Source: Blepharisma japonicum
Lineage: Eukaryota > Ciliophora > Heterotrichea > Heterotrichida > Blepharismidae
Assembly: GCA_949751835.1 (NCBI GenBank)
Contig: CATKHK010000051.1
Coordinates: forward strand, 248,001 to 312,000
Length of the DNA stretch: 64,000 bases
Direction: 5' to 3'
The translations under genes and the position numbers were made by a program. This document shows, piece by piece, positions 32,986-45,129 of this stretch (positions are counted from its first letter, which is position 1; every line of letters starts with the position of its first letter). Below the pieces are notes generated by a model. The model saw only the letters and a program-made list of their open reading frames with translations. It was not told the DNA's origin and searched no databases.

Positions 32986-35007
32986 TTACCTGCATATCAA
33001 GCATTTCATCGATTTTATCTGCATCATTATTGCATGCTTGTCTTCTTCTTCAACCTGGAACTCTGCCAGTGTTTTTTCAAAAAGATCTGAATAAGCATTA
33101 AATTCGTTTTCATTTATTCCTCTATTTAAATGCGCCCCTCTTACTTTTCTTCTAAATTCCAAGCTTACATTTCCATTAAAAATTTTAAACATTCCTGTCA
33201 CTATCATTTCAAAATTGTCTAAATTGCAGCTTTTGAAGTAAGAATAAAGCTGCTCACTGCCCAAAACTTTATTATAAAGTGACAGAATAAAATTATTTCA
33301 AAATTGGTCTCCTCCATATTTTTCAACTAAATTTTGCCTTTTAAGTTTGGCTATATGGGCATTTTGGGTCATTTCATCAAAGTTTTCAATAATCCCAGAA
33401 AGATGCTTTTGAGTCATATGGTGGCACTTGTCGTCCCAAAGGGATTCAGAGATTTGGAGGCGTTTTTTGCCGACTGGAGTATTAGGAAGAGGGGTCATAT
33501 CATTAAATTGTGTATAAGAGGAGCTACTGAGGTAGTTGTGAGGGCTTTCGGCTTGGATAAAAGTTGTGGATGATGCTCTTAGAAGTTTTTTACTTGAGAT
33601 TATTTGGTCAACTTTTTGATTTACTTCAGCACATCTTTGAAGCAGCTCTTTTTCATCAGAAATATGTGGTTTTTCTTTAATGGTGATTGATGGTTTTAAT
33701 TTGACAGAAAAGGTTTTTTGCCTTTTTATTATGTCTTTTGGTGCCTCTTCAGATTTAATTTCTTCATCTTCAAAATTTGATACTTTCTTATTGCATATAA
33801 GCGATCTGCTTCTCCGCGGCTTATTTATTCTTGGCATCATTATTTTTTTCTTCTCAATTTCATCGGCCAAATATTCTTTACAATCCAGCAAAAACCAATT
33901 ATTGTTTCTATTTTGAAGAAAATCCAGCACAATTGCTTTTAGACTATGCTGAAATATTTCATTATTTAAAAACTGCACAACTTGATTAACCATATTTTCT
34001 ATTTCAGGAATTTTCACTAGGCTTTCTATTGCATAACAGCTTTCTGAGTCTTTAGTTGTTACTATAAATTCTTTATATGCTCCTTCTCCAATTATTTTTG
34101 ATAGTTCTTCAGTAAGGCTACACTGTTTAGCCTCCCTGGAAAATATTGAAGGAGAAGACGCTCGATTTAATCCTTGTTTAGGGAGCTCTGAAAATGAAGC
34201 ATTTTTTGAGTTTTTATTTTTAATTGGAGTTTTAGCGACTTTGTAAGGATTGTTGACTGATTGGGATGAAGGGAGCATCATATCTCTGTACCTGAATTCC
34301 GATACATTAGTTGAGGAAATTGATCTTTTATGCACAAGTTTTTGCTGTTTTGGGGAAATTTTTTTTAGTTTCTTTTCTTTTTTGGCTTTATTTACGATAT
34401 TGAAATATTTATTTTTTAGACCAAGCCTTCATAAAACTCTTGTAAAAGAAATAGTGCTTGATCGCCCTTGGATATATTGTTGCATAAATGCATTCGTTTC
34501 AGAAGGATTTCATATTTTCAATGCACTGTCAATTGTAAATACTGCGACTGTATCTTGGCCAGGACTTTTAAAACAGAATAATGGGCATTCTGAATCGTTT
34601 TTTTCTTGTGTCAGATTAAAAAAGTCTTCGCTTGTGCAAGGCTTTGAGTGTATTTGGCCATCCTTTTTTGTATGAATAATGCATGAGGCTTCTTCAAGCT
34701 TAATTAGAGTAGTTGGGACGCAGACGTTAATTTTGACTTTATTTGAAAATTTTGCGAATAAAGAAAATAAGTTGAGCCTTGGGCTGAATTCAGATTTTGG
34801 AACCAAGTTGTTTAGTTTAGATATATAGCAATTTTGACTGCTATCAGGGCATAGCTTGTTACCAAAGTTCGATCCTCTTATGCCAGTTTTTTTAGAAAAG
34901 TCATGAATAAAATTAATTATATCTTCCCTTATATGAGTAATCTCATCTCTCTCAATTGTGCTTTGATGATAGTCTTTAAGATGCTGAAGGATTATTGGTA
35001 CTTCCAT
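32986..35007 (-). CDS. Truncated-globin-domain protein, array copy 3
   Basis: 673 residues, start M-E-V-P-I-I-L-Q-H-L-K. M1: N-V-C-V-P-T-T-L-I-K. M3: N-N-W-F-L-L-D-C-K-E-Y. The linker holds a Lys/Arg-rich K-P-R-R-S-R-S-L patch and L-W-D-D-K. Globin part: F-I-L-S-L-Y-N-K-V, N-L-D-N-F-E-M-I (long form), G-A-H-L with His ~626, tail K-C-L-I-C-R at the very end. UGA codons encode Trp at 33298, 34510 and in R-V-L-W-R/K-H positions between. Confidence 0.82.
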
Positions 35008-35273
35008 TATTTATTACTGACTTTTTGATCAATAAATCATAAGCCTTATCACTTTTAATTTTAAGCAAATTCATATAAAAACTTATTATACATTTCTATC
35101 CTACGCTTCACTGCATATTCCTTAGATACATGATCAACCAATCCACATATTTATTGGTTCAGTTTTATTTTTTTGTAGTCTTAAAATAAGATTATTTTTC
35201 TAATCAGAAATAATCTTAATTACAGAATTTTTATATTTTGATTAATTAAATAGAATTTCTCAGTTTTAAAAAG

Positions 35274-37250
35274 TTATTTGCATATTAAGCACTTCATGGA
35301 TCTGATTTGCGACATAATCATTTGCCGATCGTCCTCTTCGATATGGAACTCTTTTAGAGTGCTTTCAAAAATGTCAGAATAAGCATCAAATTCTTTTTCA
35401 CAAATTTTTAAATACTGATGGGCAGATCTTACGGCTCTCCTAAATTCTAGCGTCGCATTTCCATTGAAAACTTTAAGCATTCCTCTAATAATCATATTTA
35501 AATTTGAAGTGCTGAAATACTTACACAATAATTCGCTTTCTATTACTTTTTTGTATAATGACATAATAAATTGATTCCAAAATTCGTCTCCTCCATAGTG
35601 GTGTATTAAATCTTTTCTTTTAACTTTGATTAATTCACATTGGACCTTCATCTCGTCTAAATTATTATTTGTCTCTAATAGATGCCTTTGAGCATGGTCA
35701 TTTACTTTATAAGATAATAAAGCATTTTTAGTATTTTCTAGATTAGGTTTTTGTTTAAAAATTGGACAGGATATTAAAAATTCGTCATTACGGTTCATAT
35801 CTTTTTGATAAGTGTAGGTATTCTGATTGAATCTCATTTGGTAGGCTTTAATGCTTTCTTCTTTGAAATTTACAAAATTTAGATGCCTGCCTGGCTTCAG
35901 ACTGGTTAAATAGTCAATTTTTTGGCTCAGCTTATTACATCTTTCAAATAAATCTTTTTCGGTGCTGGCTATTATTCCTCGATTTACGTAAGGATTTTGT
36001 TTCATTCTGAAAGGTAAAGTTGCTGCAGTGGGAGTTTTGCATCTTATTGACTCTAAAGGTATTAAATCTTGGATACCTTCTGATAGTGATCTTTTATTGT
36101 GTGGAGGAGAGATAATTTTTGGCTCTGATTCGCTATTGCAATTATCTGTTAGGGGACTATCTTGGGTTGAATATTCTTTGCAATCTAAAAATACTCATTT
36201 TCCATCCTTATTGTAAATAAAATCTGCAATCAAGCTTTTTAATTTTTCATCTTTACAAAAATGGATATTTAGGAAAGCTACAATTTGATCAACCATATCG
36301 TCAATTTCTCGAATTTCTGACTTATTTTCAGTTACCAAATATTCTTCCTGTGATGTGGTATTCACAATATAATTTAAAGCCATTTTACAAGGAGTTAATG
36401 ATTTAGATCTATTTTCAGCTATATTTTCACTTGGTCATTTATTTTCTTTCAGAAAAACACTTGATGACCGTATATCTTTATTCCTTGCTTTTTGCTCTGT
36501 ATAAACATGGGCTGCAATATTTTGAGATTTTATAGTTTTAAGTGTTATATGAGAATATCTGAATTTAGGAAAATAATGATTTTTGTCAATATTATGTTTA
36601 GAAGCTTGAGAAATCTTTTTCTTATTTTCAGCCACTTTTGTGTTTTGTGTTAATTTACTCGTTATACAAAAATATTTATTTTCTTTTCCTTTTCTTCAAA
36701 GAACTCTAGTTATAGATGGTTCAATAGAATAGCCATTTACAAATTTTTGTAATAGAATTGGCTCATTTCTTGATTTTCCTCAAACTTTTTCTGCAGCTTC
36801 AATTGAATAAAATAATTGGATATCCTTATTTGGTGACTTAATACAATAAATAGGATTTTTTTCTTGAGTATTATTTTGGTTAATTGAAAAAAAATCCTTT
36901 TGATAACAATTTCTAGTATAAATACGCCCATTTTTCTTTGTTCATATAATATAGTTAGCCTCGCTTTTGTCGTCTTTTATCATACTGGTAGGAATGTTTA
37001 TATAAAACTTCCCTAAGTTTGAGTATAGCATAAATAAGCTAAAAATATCAAGGCTGCTTTCTTTAGACCGTGCTGGCAGTAAATTATTGATTGCTGGAGA
37101 AGAAAGATTATTGAAGGATTTGAAAGAGCTGAGAGAAGATTTAAATTGATTAGGATATGAAGGATTTTGAAAACTGGAGGAAATTTTGTTTGGGCTTTCT
37201 GGTTTTACAGTCTTTTTTGAGGTGTTAGGAGATGATAATATAAGATCCAT
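35274..37250 (-). CDS. Truncated-globin-domain protein, array copy 4
   Basis: 658 residues, start M-D-L-I-L-S-S. The most UGA-rich copy: at least five Trp are UGA, including those in I-I-W-T-K-K-N-G and G-K-W-V-F-L-D-C-K-E-Y. The N-terminus lacks the usual E-H-L-K helix and is Ser/Pro-rich. Globin part: M-S-L-Y-K-K-V, short-form N-L-N-M-I, S-A-H-Q with His ~611, ending K-C-L-I-C-K. A 496-bp spacer separates it from copy 5. Confidence 0.8.
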
Positions 37251-37746
37251 TCTTTGTAGTAATTTTTAATATTATAAGTAAATTAATTAATTGAATAATT
37301 TCAGATTTCAATGACGCTAATAAATTGAAGATAATATGATTTTATAACAATGGCTCTTGATTATAGGTTATAAAATCCTAATTCTTAAAATATGAAAAAT
37401 GTTTAAGAAAGAAAAGGAAGAAATGCTTGTTAGTAGCAATTTTCTTTAAAAATTTTGGATATTATTATAAATTTTTAAATTATTAATGATTAGTTTAGAA
37501 GGTAAAAAAGTCTATGGAAATACTTCTTTTTCCAGATTCAGTTTTTTTTAAAGACGTTTTACTTAAAATTATTTTATAAGAAATTCAGTTTTTCTTAAAT
37601 TTATTAAAATCTATAATTTCCTTCTGGAAATCTATATATAAATTTAAGTTATGACATCTGATGTATAGCATGATCCTCTGTTAAAGTATATTAAATTATT
37701 AATAAAATTTATTGATGATTTTTAATAACGCATAAAATATCGAGCT
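37251..37746. other. Spacer between array copies 4 and 5
   Basis: AT-rich; holds the promoter of copy 4. No relic recognised. Confidence 0.5.
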
Positions 37747-39831
37747 TTATCTTGAAATAAGCCCTTTCATAGATTTTAATTGAACTATAATTAGATCTCT
37801 ATCTTCTTCAGACACATTAAAATCGTTCATATTGCTAATAAAAATTTCAGCAAAAAGGTTAAACTCGCTTTCCGCAATTTTAAGTTTTAAATTCAAATGG
37901 ACTGCCCTAATCTTCCTTCTGAACTCAAGATTTACATTTCCAGAAAAAAATCTAAACATTCCTTTAATAATTTTTTCAAAATTCTCCAAAATCGTAGCTT
38001 TAAAATATTTATTAAGAATTTCATTTGCTAGAACTTTTTGATATAAAGATAATAAAAATTGGTTCCAAAAATCTATTCCCCCATATTTTTCAACCAAATT
38101 TTCTTGTCTGTATTTTGATACTTTTGCACATGTAACCATTTCGTCAAAGTTGTTAACTATATTTACGAAATGTTTTCTAACATGGGAAAAGCTGGGCTCT
38201 TTCCAAAGGATATTATTTCTTGTTTCTTGATTAGGATTTTTATTTGCTCTTAAAAGAGAAGAAAACTGAAAGCCACTAATAGCTTTATTACTAATGGTGC
38301 TACTCTCTTTTCGGTTTAATTTTTTGATGCGTATTGCTTGGCTAGCTTTAACAGCTTCTGAGAATTTTTTAACTGATTTTAATTCTTGAAACTCTTCGGT
38401 TATATTAATTTTAAATAAGGATTTATCAGTTTTCTTTTTTAAGGACGAGCTTCTTTTGGTGTTTATTATTTGGGTATCATTGATATTTGAATTAGATTCA
38501 CTCTCCCTGATAAAACTCTCTCCGACTGGTGTCTGCAGTGCACTAAAAGATTGCGATTTTTCTATTCTTAGCATTTGCTTCTTAACTTTTACTGGGTCTG
38601 GGTACAAATATGGACTTATTTCAATTGAATGCTCTCTATAATCCAATATTATCCAATCCTTTTTAAAATCTTGCATAAAATCAATCACGATTCCTTTAAG
38701 TTGATTTTGATTATTAAAAATAAAAGTATTTAAAAAAATTACGATTTGATTCATAATTTTTTCAATTTCTGGGATGGTTCTGTAGCTCTCAGTTGCAAAG
38801 CAACTCTCAAGATTTTTGGTGATTACAAAATAATGCTTAGACTCCTCCTCTTTAAAAACTTTGGACAGTACACTTGTTTGTGCCAATATTTCATTGTTGA
38901 AAATATCTATATCAGTTTCTTCATAGGATTTCATTGTTTTCAAATCGTTCTTTTGTGGGAGACAAGTTAAAGAATGAGATCTATTATTTCTGATTTTTGA
39001 AATATCCATTGGCTTAGTGCCAATGGATGGAAGCTGGCTGGATATTTGATTTATCTTGTGATATGGAACGTCGAGGGTATCAGATTTATTTTTTATATCT
39101 GAAAATTCTTGCCAGCTACAATAGCTCCTTTGCTCTTTGAATTCATATTCAGAAGAATCTAATTGTAATAAATCTGGAAAATTTTTTGATGGATTTCGAT
39201 TTTTTATGTGGTACTTATTTTTATTATTAATAATAAAATACTTGCTTTTCATATTTTTTCTCCACAATATTCTCACAATTGTGGCAGGATTTGATTGGTT
39301 TTTTACAAAGTATTGTATAAAAGAGCCACATTCAGCTTTTTCTCAGGCTGAAATTGCAGCCTCTTGAGAAAATAAAGCTTTGATGCATTGATTCTTTTGC
39401 TTTAAGCAGAACACAGGGAAATTTTCATTACTCCCTTCAAGAATGCCAAAAAACTCTTGATTATCAGATTTCTTTGAACACACAAATCCATAATCATCTG
39501 TATAAATTAAATATGGTTTCATATCTAAGTCATTTATTTTTAGGAGAGTTGTTGGAATATTAATTTTGAATTTTAAATCATCAGCGTGAGTTGCGAGTAG
39601 ACAATAAAAATCCAGTTTATCTTGCGTTTTAGGAAAGAAGTGATTTATCCTGTTGATGTATTCATTATGAACTAGTTCAGGGATTTTTGACTTCGATTTA
39701 ATTCCACGCAGAAGCCCTTTTTGAAAGGAGTCGAGTATAAAATTGTCGAGGTCTTCTTGATATTTGGATATTTCTTTCAAAAAATGCTCGTTTTTTAGCT
39801 CTTTAAGAATTGCTGGAATTTCCATCTTCAT
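37747..39831 (-). CDS. Truncated-globin-domain protein, array copy 5
   Basis: 694 residues from the Met at 39831; the Met two codons later (39825) gives the M-E-I-P start seen in relatives and may be the true start. Globin part: L-S-L-Y-Q-K-V, long-form I-L-E-N-F, A-V-H-L with His ~645. After the His there are two extra residues (L-N-L-K-L-K-I), and the C-terminus is G-L-I-S-R, the only copy with no Cys there. M3 also departs: D-W-I-I-L-D-Y-R-E. Only one UGA (39343). The gene looks intact but is the most divergent in the Cys features. Confidence 0.82.
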
Positions 39832-40369
39832 ATCAGATAATTTGTGAATTAATGGATAGTTAAAAATTTAGAGAATGGATATCTAAATTTTAAGATTTTT
39901 GTCTAGCCATGGAGTGCAAATTATTAAAAATTATTAAGAATAGGCTATTGGCTTTCTTTATTCAGTGTAAAAATGTATTTTATTAAAAATTTAATTATGA
40001 TTTAGGATTATTAAGTGTGTGGTAGATAACCGACGTCATCCTTGTGCTGGCGCAATTGAAAAGAATTTCTTAAATAGAAGCCATATTTTGAAAGCAGGGT
40101 GAGTTTCATGATTTTCTAGTTAATAAAGAGAATAGAGGTTTAAAATTATTTTCTCATAATTAATTAATTATATAATAATAATTTTATCTAATTTGGATGC
40201 AAAATTAATTATGTTTTTGAGGTAAACTAAATAAGCTAATCTCTAATGCTGTTAATGCCATTCCTATTGCCAGAGATATATTGCTTTCTAGCCATCATTA
40301 GAAAAATTATCTGGTATTTAAGCTTAAATATTGCAGTATAATTAAATATAATAAAACTCTAATAATCAT
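39832..40369. other. Spacer between array copies 5 and 6
   Basis: 538 bp, AT-rich, with a small G+C-richer patch at about 40020-40060 that I cannot assign. Confidence 0.45.
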
Positions 40370-42430
40370 CTAATTTAATTTACATACCAAGCACATCATA
40401 GATCGAATTTGTGACATAATGCACACTTTATCATCTTCTTCAATTTTGAATTCGCTAAACGTTTCTTCAAATTTATCTAGAAAAAGATAAAAAGCTTCCT
40501 TAGATATTCCAATGCTTTGATGAGCGTTTCTAATCGATCTCCTAAATTCAATATTTGAATTTCCGCTAAAAATTTGGTGAAATCCTGAATAAATCATTTT
40601 TTGGCAAGAATTTTTGAAATATTCACTTAATTTCTTGTTTGAAATAAACTTCCTATAGAGTGAAATAACAAATTTATCTCAAAAATTATCCCCACCATAT
40701 TTTGAGATAAAGTTTTTATTGAGAGAAATATTTTTTGAATTTATTTTCATCTCATCATAAATTTCTGCGATATCTGAATAGCACTTTTTGGCATAAATAT
40801 GGCTTTCGTCGTTTCATAATGGCTTATTTTTGTGCTTTAATAAATCTTGATTATCATGACTTTGTAAGAAAGGACAATTTTTATGGGACTTCTCTTCTTT
40901 TATGTCAGCCTTTATTAAGCAAGGATTTGTGTCATTTTTTAGACATTTTGTGTCTATATTTCAATCTTTATGCAGAATAAAATCATTGTAAGTATGAATG
41001 CTTTGCTCTTTAATATCATTATTTGATAAAGAAGGCAGATGATTTTTTTCAATTATTTTATCAATTTTGTTAGATAAAAGTGTACATCTTTTAAATAACT
41101 CTTTTTCTGAAGACTTTGGTGCTTCAGCTATTGCAGAGACTTTAACCATTTTAGTAGATTCCTTAAATTTTCTTATCTCTAAACCTTTTATTGAGAAATT
41201 TTCACGAATTTGACGATAATTACAGTTAGTTGTAGATTTATCATCCAGTAAGCTAAGATTTATCTCAGGAGAGCTCTTAACCCTCACGTGGAAACATTTT
41301 GGATTTTTATCCAATATAGTATTGCTTTTCTTTATGGTTGAGCACTCTTTGCAATCAAGAATATATCATTTATTTTCTTTTCCTTGTATAAAGTCAAGAA
41401 CAATTCCAGAAACTTCTTCGTTAATAAATACACAATGATTTAAAAAAATTACTAGCCGAGTAACCATTTCTTCAATTTCTGGAACTTTCATTTTGGATTC
41501 AAAAGAAAAGTAATCATCAGATTTTTCTGTATTTAAAATTAATTTCTGATAATTTTCTGCATCATCTTCTAAAGCACCTAACGAATAACTTTTATTTGCA
41601 AACTTGACTTTATTGCATTTTTTTATTTTGCTTTCATTTAGTGATGAGTCCAAAATAAGAGATTTCCTCTTTTCTCTTATTTTAAAAGGGTTATTAATAG
41701 ACTGTGACGATTTTTGTAATAAATCTGTATATTTAAACGTCGATAACTCATTAAACGATGAATTTCTTCGTTGGTATTTGATATTTTTTGAATTTATTTT
41801 TGAGTTGATTTTTTGGTGATTATCGATTTTATTTCTTTTGATGATCATAAAGTACTTAATATTTTTTCCTTGGATTCAAAGAGCTCGAGTAATGGAAATT
41901 TGGTTAGTTTTACAATGAATAAATTCTTGAATTATATCATAATCGTCTTTAATTGATTGAGCATCTTCTGAGCCATGCAATGATATGGTGCCTTTATGTG
42001 AATTTTTATAGCAAAACAGAGGGGTTTCTTTATCAAATTTATGCCGAAAAAAATCTTGTTCACAGCTTTCTTTGATGCAAACTTTTCCCGAAGAATTTGT
42101 TTGTATTAAATATGGATTCAAACAGTCTTTAACCTTTAAAAGTGTAACTGGGATATTGAGAACAAGACTAGTATTTTTAAAATTCTTAAAAATTGACTCA
42201 AAAATGTTCAATTTTCAGCTATTTGAGTATTTTGGCAATAAAGAATTTATCTTCTCAGCTGACTTTTCAGCATGCTGGCTTTTGCTAATGGAATTTTTGG
42301 AATTGAAGATAGTTAATCCATGGCTATACATAAGCCTTAAATAATTTACTTTAAGTTCACTGTTATCAATTTCACCTATAACATTCTGATGAGAGGTTTT
42401 AAGATGCTCAATGAACGCTGTGCTTTCCAT
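40370..42430 (-). CDS. Truncated-globin-domain protein, array copy 6
   Basis: 686 residues from the first Met (M-E-S-T-A-F-I-E-H-L-K). M2 reads Y-T-D-L-L-Q-K-S-S-Q-S-I-N-N-P-F; M3 is K-W-Y-I-L-D-C-K-E. The linker is long and Lys/Asn-rich. Globin part: V-I-S-L-Y-R-K-F, short-form C-Q-K-M-I-Y-S-G, N-A-H-Q with His ~637, tail M-C-L-V-C-K-L-N. At least six Trp are UGA (for example 41366, 41876 and 42215). Confidence 0.8.
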
Positions 42431-42695
42431 ATTTATAAAATATCTACCTAGTTCAACCAAAACAGAAAAAAATTAATTCCTTTAAAATTTTTATTGTTTT
42501 TATATCTTTACGCTATATTTTTCAATAATTAAGCTCTAAGTGTGCAAAAAAAAAATTTATTCAATTCAATCAAGGCTTTAAGCCCATATTTTCTAGTAAA
42601 GCATTAATTATAATTAAAAATTAATTTTTATCTAGAAAATTTTAAATAAATATATTTTTAATACAGGCAATTAGAATTCATATTATTAATCTATT
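42431..42695. other. Spacer between array copies 6 and 7
   Basis: AT-rich promoter region of copy 6; nothing else seen. Confidence 0.5.
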
Positions 42696-44696
42696 TTACT
42701 TGCAAATAAGACATTTCATCGACCGTATCTGAGTCATTATGACTTGCTTATCACCTTCTTCAATATCAAACTCTATCAAGGTGCTCAAAAATAACTCCGC
42801 ATACAAATTAAATTCCGCTTCCAACACCAGCATATTCTGGTGTGCTGTTTTTACGCTCCTTCTGAACTCTAAAGTGGCGCATCCATTAAATATCTTAAAC
42901 ATCCCACAAATGATCATTTTTAGATCAGAGTTCTGGAAATGCTTTGACAAGCAGCTATTTTCCATTACTTTCTTATACAAAGACTTTATAAACTGGGTCC
43001 AGAATTCATCGCCTCCATACTTTTTTACCAAATTTTGGCTTTTTACTTTAGATAATTCTGTATTCATCTTCATTTCATCGATTTTTCCTACAGCGTCAAG
43101 TATATGTTTTCTGCTTAAATCCCAAGAAGTTGTATTTCCAAAATTAATTGAGCCACTATAAGTGCGGTTCCTAAGATAAGGGCAATGCAAGCCATTTGAA
43201 GAATTATTGGTTGGGTGTTGTCTGTCCAATTTTGGAAGATTTTTAGCATGGAATTTTGACTGATATGTCTGAATGCTGGATTCGCTGAAATTTGTATGCA
43301 TTGTTTTTACGACAGGAGATAAGTTTAAGTTCATAATATGTTCCAACTTTGCGTTTACTTTATTTCATTTTTCTAAAAAAGCTTCTTCAGAGTTGGTTAT
43401 AGATCGCCTTAATTGTCGAGAAACATTGCGGATTTTGAACGGCAATTCAGAAACTAGTTCACTTTGGTCCTTTTTTTGGCATTCAACTGGCTCAGTTTCA
43501 ACATCTTTTTCTTCTGGGGCTTTTTCTTCTCTACTGGCGCTTTCTTCGAACGACTGGCTTCGATTTTTTTCTATAATAACCAGTTTTGGTTTGTTTTTTA
43601 CATTGTTTTCTCTTGAAGTTGACGAACTTATAGTGACATCTTTGCAGTCAATCAAAATTCATTTTTTATCATTATCTCTGATAAAATCAGCAATAATTCC
43701 TTTTACGCTTTCTTCTCGAAAAATATTTTCATTTAAAAAAGCTACGATTTCTGACATCATAGCTTCAATTTCAGGGTGTTTTATAAAGTTTTCAACCACA
43801 AAGATATTGTCACAATCTTTAGTGTTTATGATAAAATCTTTGTTGGTTTCTTTAATCATACTTATAAGATTTTTTGAATTTTCTTTAATTGGGAGAGTTT
43901 TAGCTTCCATAGGTTTATATCTTCGCTTCTCAGGAGAAGCTGAAATCGGAATCATTTTATAAGGATTATTGATTGATTTTGAAGTCTGTAATATCATAGT
44001 CATATATTTAAATTCATTTACTTGGGTTTTACATTTGCTTTTACTATTGCTGCGGACATTTTGAGGAGCTTTTTCTCTTGAATTTTTATTAATTTTGCTT
44101 CGATTGATTATATTAAAATACTTGCAATTTCTGCCTAGTCTCCATAATACTCTATTTATGCATGATGGATATGAGCGGCATTTTATGAAAGTCTGTAGGC
44201 AAGAAGCTGTTTCATCTGATTCAAAAGCAGATTCTGCGTTTTCTTTTGAGTAAATAGGCACAGCTTCTTTTTCTGGATTTTTATAAAAGTACAAAGGAAT
44301 TTCATTTGACATTTGTTTGGGCGTTAAATTTAAAAACTCAGGCAGTTGGCAGGGTTTGGATATGACTTGTCCATTTTTCTTGGTTTGAACTAAGAATGAA
44401 GATTCACTATTGGCTATTCTTACAAGCGTCGCTGGAACATTAACATTGAAATTGGTTATATTTGAATATTGAGCTAATAAACTAAAAATATCAATTCTTT
44501 GGCTGTTTTTCAGCCTCGGCAGAAAATTTTGCTTTTTTCTGAATTGGGTGAAATTAAGATCACTATCTGTTGTAAGCTTTTCTAGGTTTTCAGCAGACAA
44601 ACAGTTTTGCAAGACTGAATGGTCACACGGCTCTTCCTTTTTAGTAGGAAGATTCAGACTTTCTTTTAAAGCGGCTTGCATATATCGAATATCCAT
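42696..44696 (-). CDS. Truncated-globin-domain protein, array copy 7
   Basis: 666 residues, start M-D-I-R-Y-M-Q. M1: N-V-N-V-P-A-T-L-V-R-I; M2: V-L-W-R-L-G-R-N-C-K-Y-F-N-I-I-N-R; M3: K-W-I-L-I-D-C-K-D-V. A Glu-rich stretch follows (S-R-E-E-K-A-P-E-E-K). Globin part: I-K-S-L-Y-K-K-V, short-form D-L-K-M-I-I-C-G, T-A-H-Q with His ~619, tail K-C-L-I-C-K. UGA codons at 43365 and 43659; W-T-Q-F-I and L-W-R use UGG. Confidence 0.82.
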
Positions 44697-45129
44697 TTTA
44701 TTAGATTTATTGGAGTTTCAGGTAATAGTGTAAGATTAGATGCACTTATCAATAAGAGAAAAGGCAAAAATAAATTTTATTTTTTAAGCTGGTTTTGGTA
44801 TGAAAGCTAGATTTTATATCCTATCGAATAATATTAGATTTGCGATAATTTAGCTAAAGAATTATCTAGAATTAAGCTGTTGAAAAATCTAAATCTCTCC
44901 CTATTTCTTCTTGTGGTAAATATTTGAAACCTATTTCTTAAGGACTAATAATGAAAAAGTTATTAAATTATAAGAATATCTCTAATCAATGTCTTATGGA
45001 TATAATCCCAATAAATTTAAGCAGATTTATTTATAACGAAAATTTTATATTTCCCATATTATATTAAATAATATATTAAAGTTCAACTTAAAAAACACCA
45101 CTTTTATTAGCGATTTATTTTATTAGATA
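44697..45129. other. Spacer between array copies 7 and 8
   Basis: AT-rich; no ORF or relic recognised. Confidence 0.5.

Noticed and set aside
33334-33573. Plus-strand ORFs inside the globin array (this and many similar ones)
   Set aside because: They are antisense shadows of the minus-strand globin genes; the minus frames are conserved across fourteen paralogues and the plus frames are not.
36737-36931. 64-codon minus-strand ORF in a different frame within array copy 4
   Set aside because: The frame of copy 4 runs through this region using UGA-Trp and matches the other paralogues; this one is a shadow.
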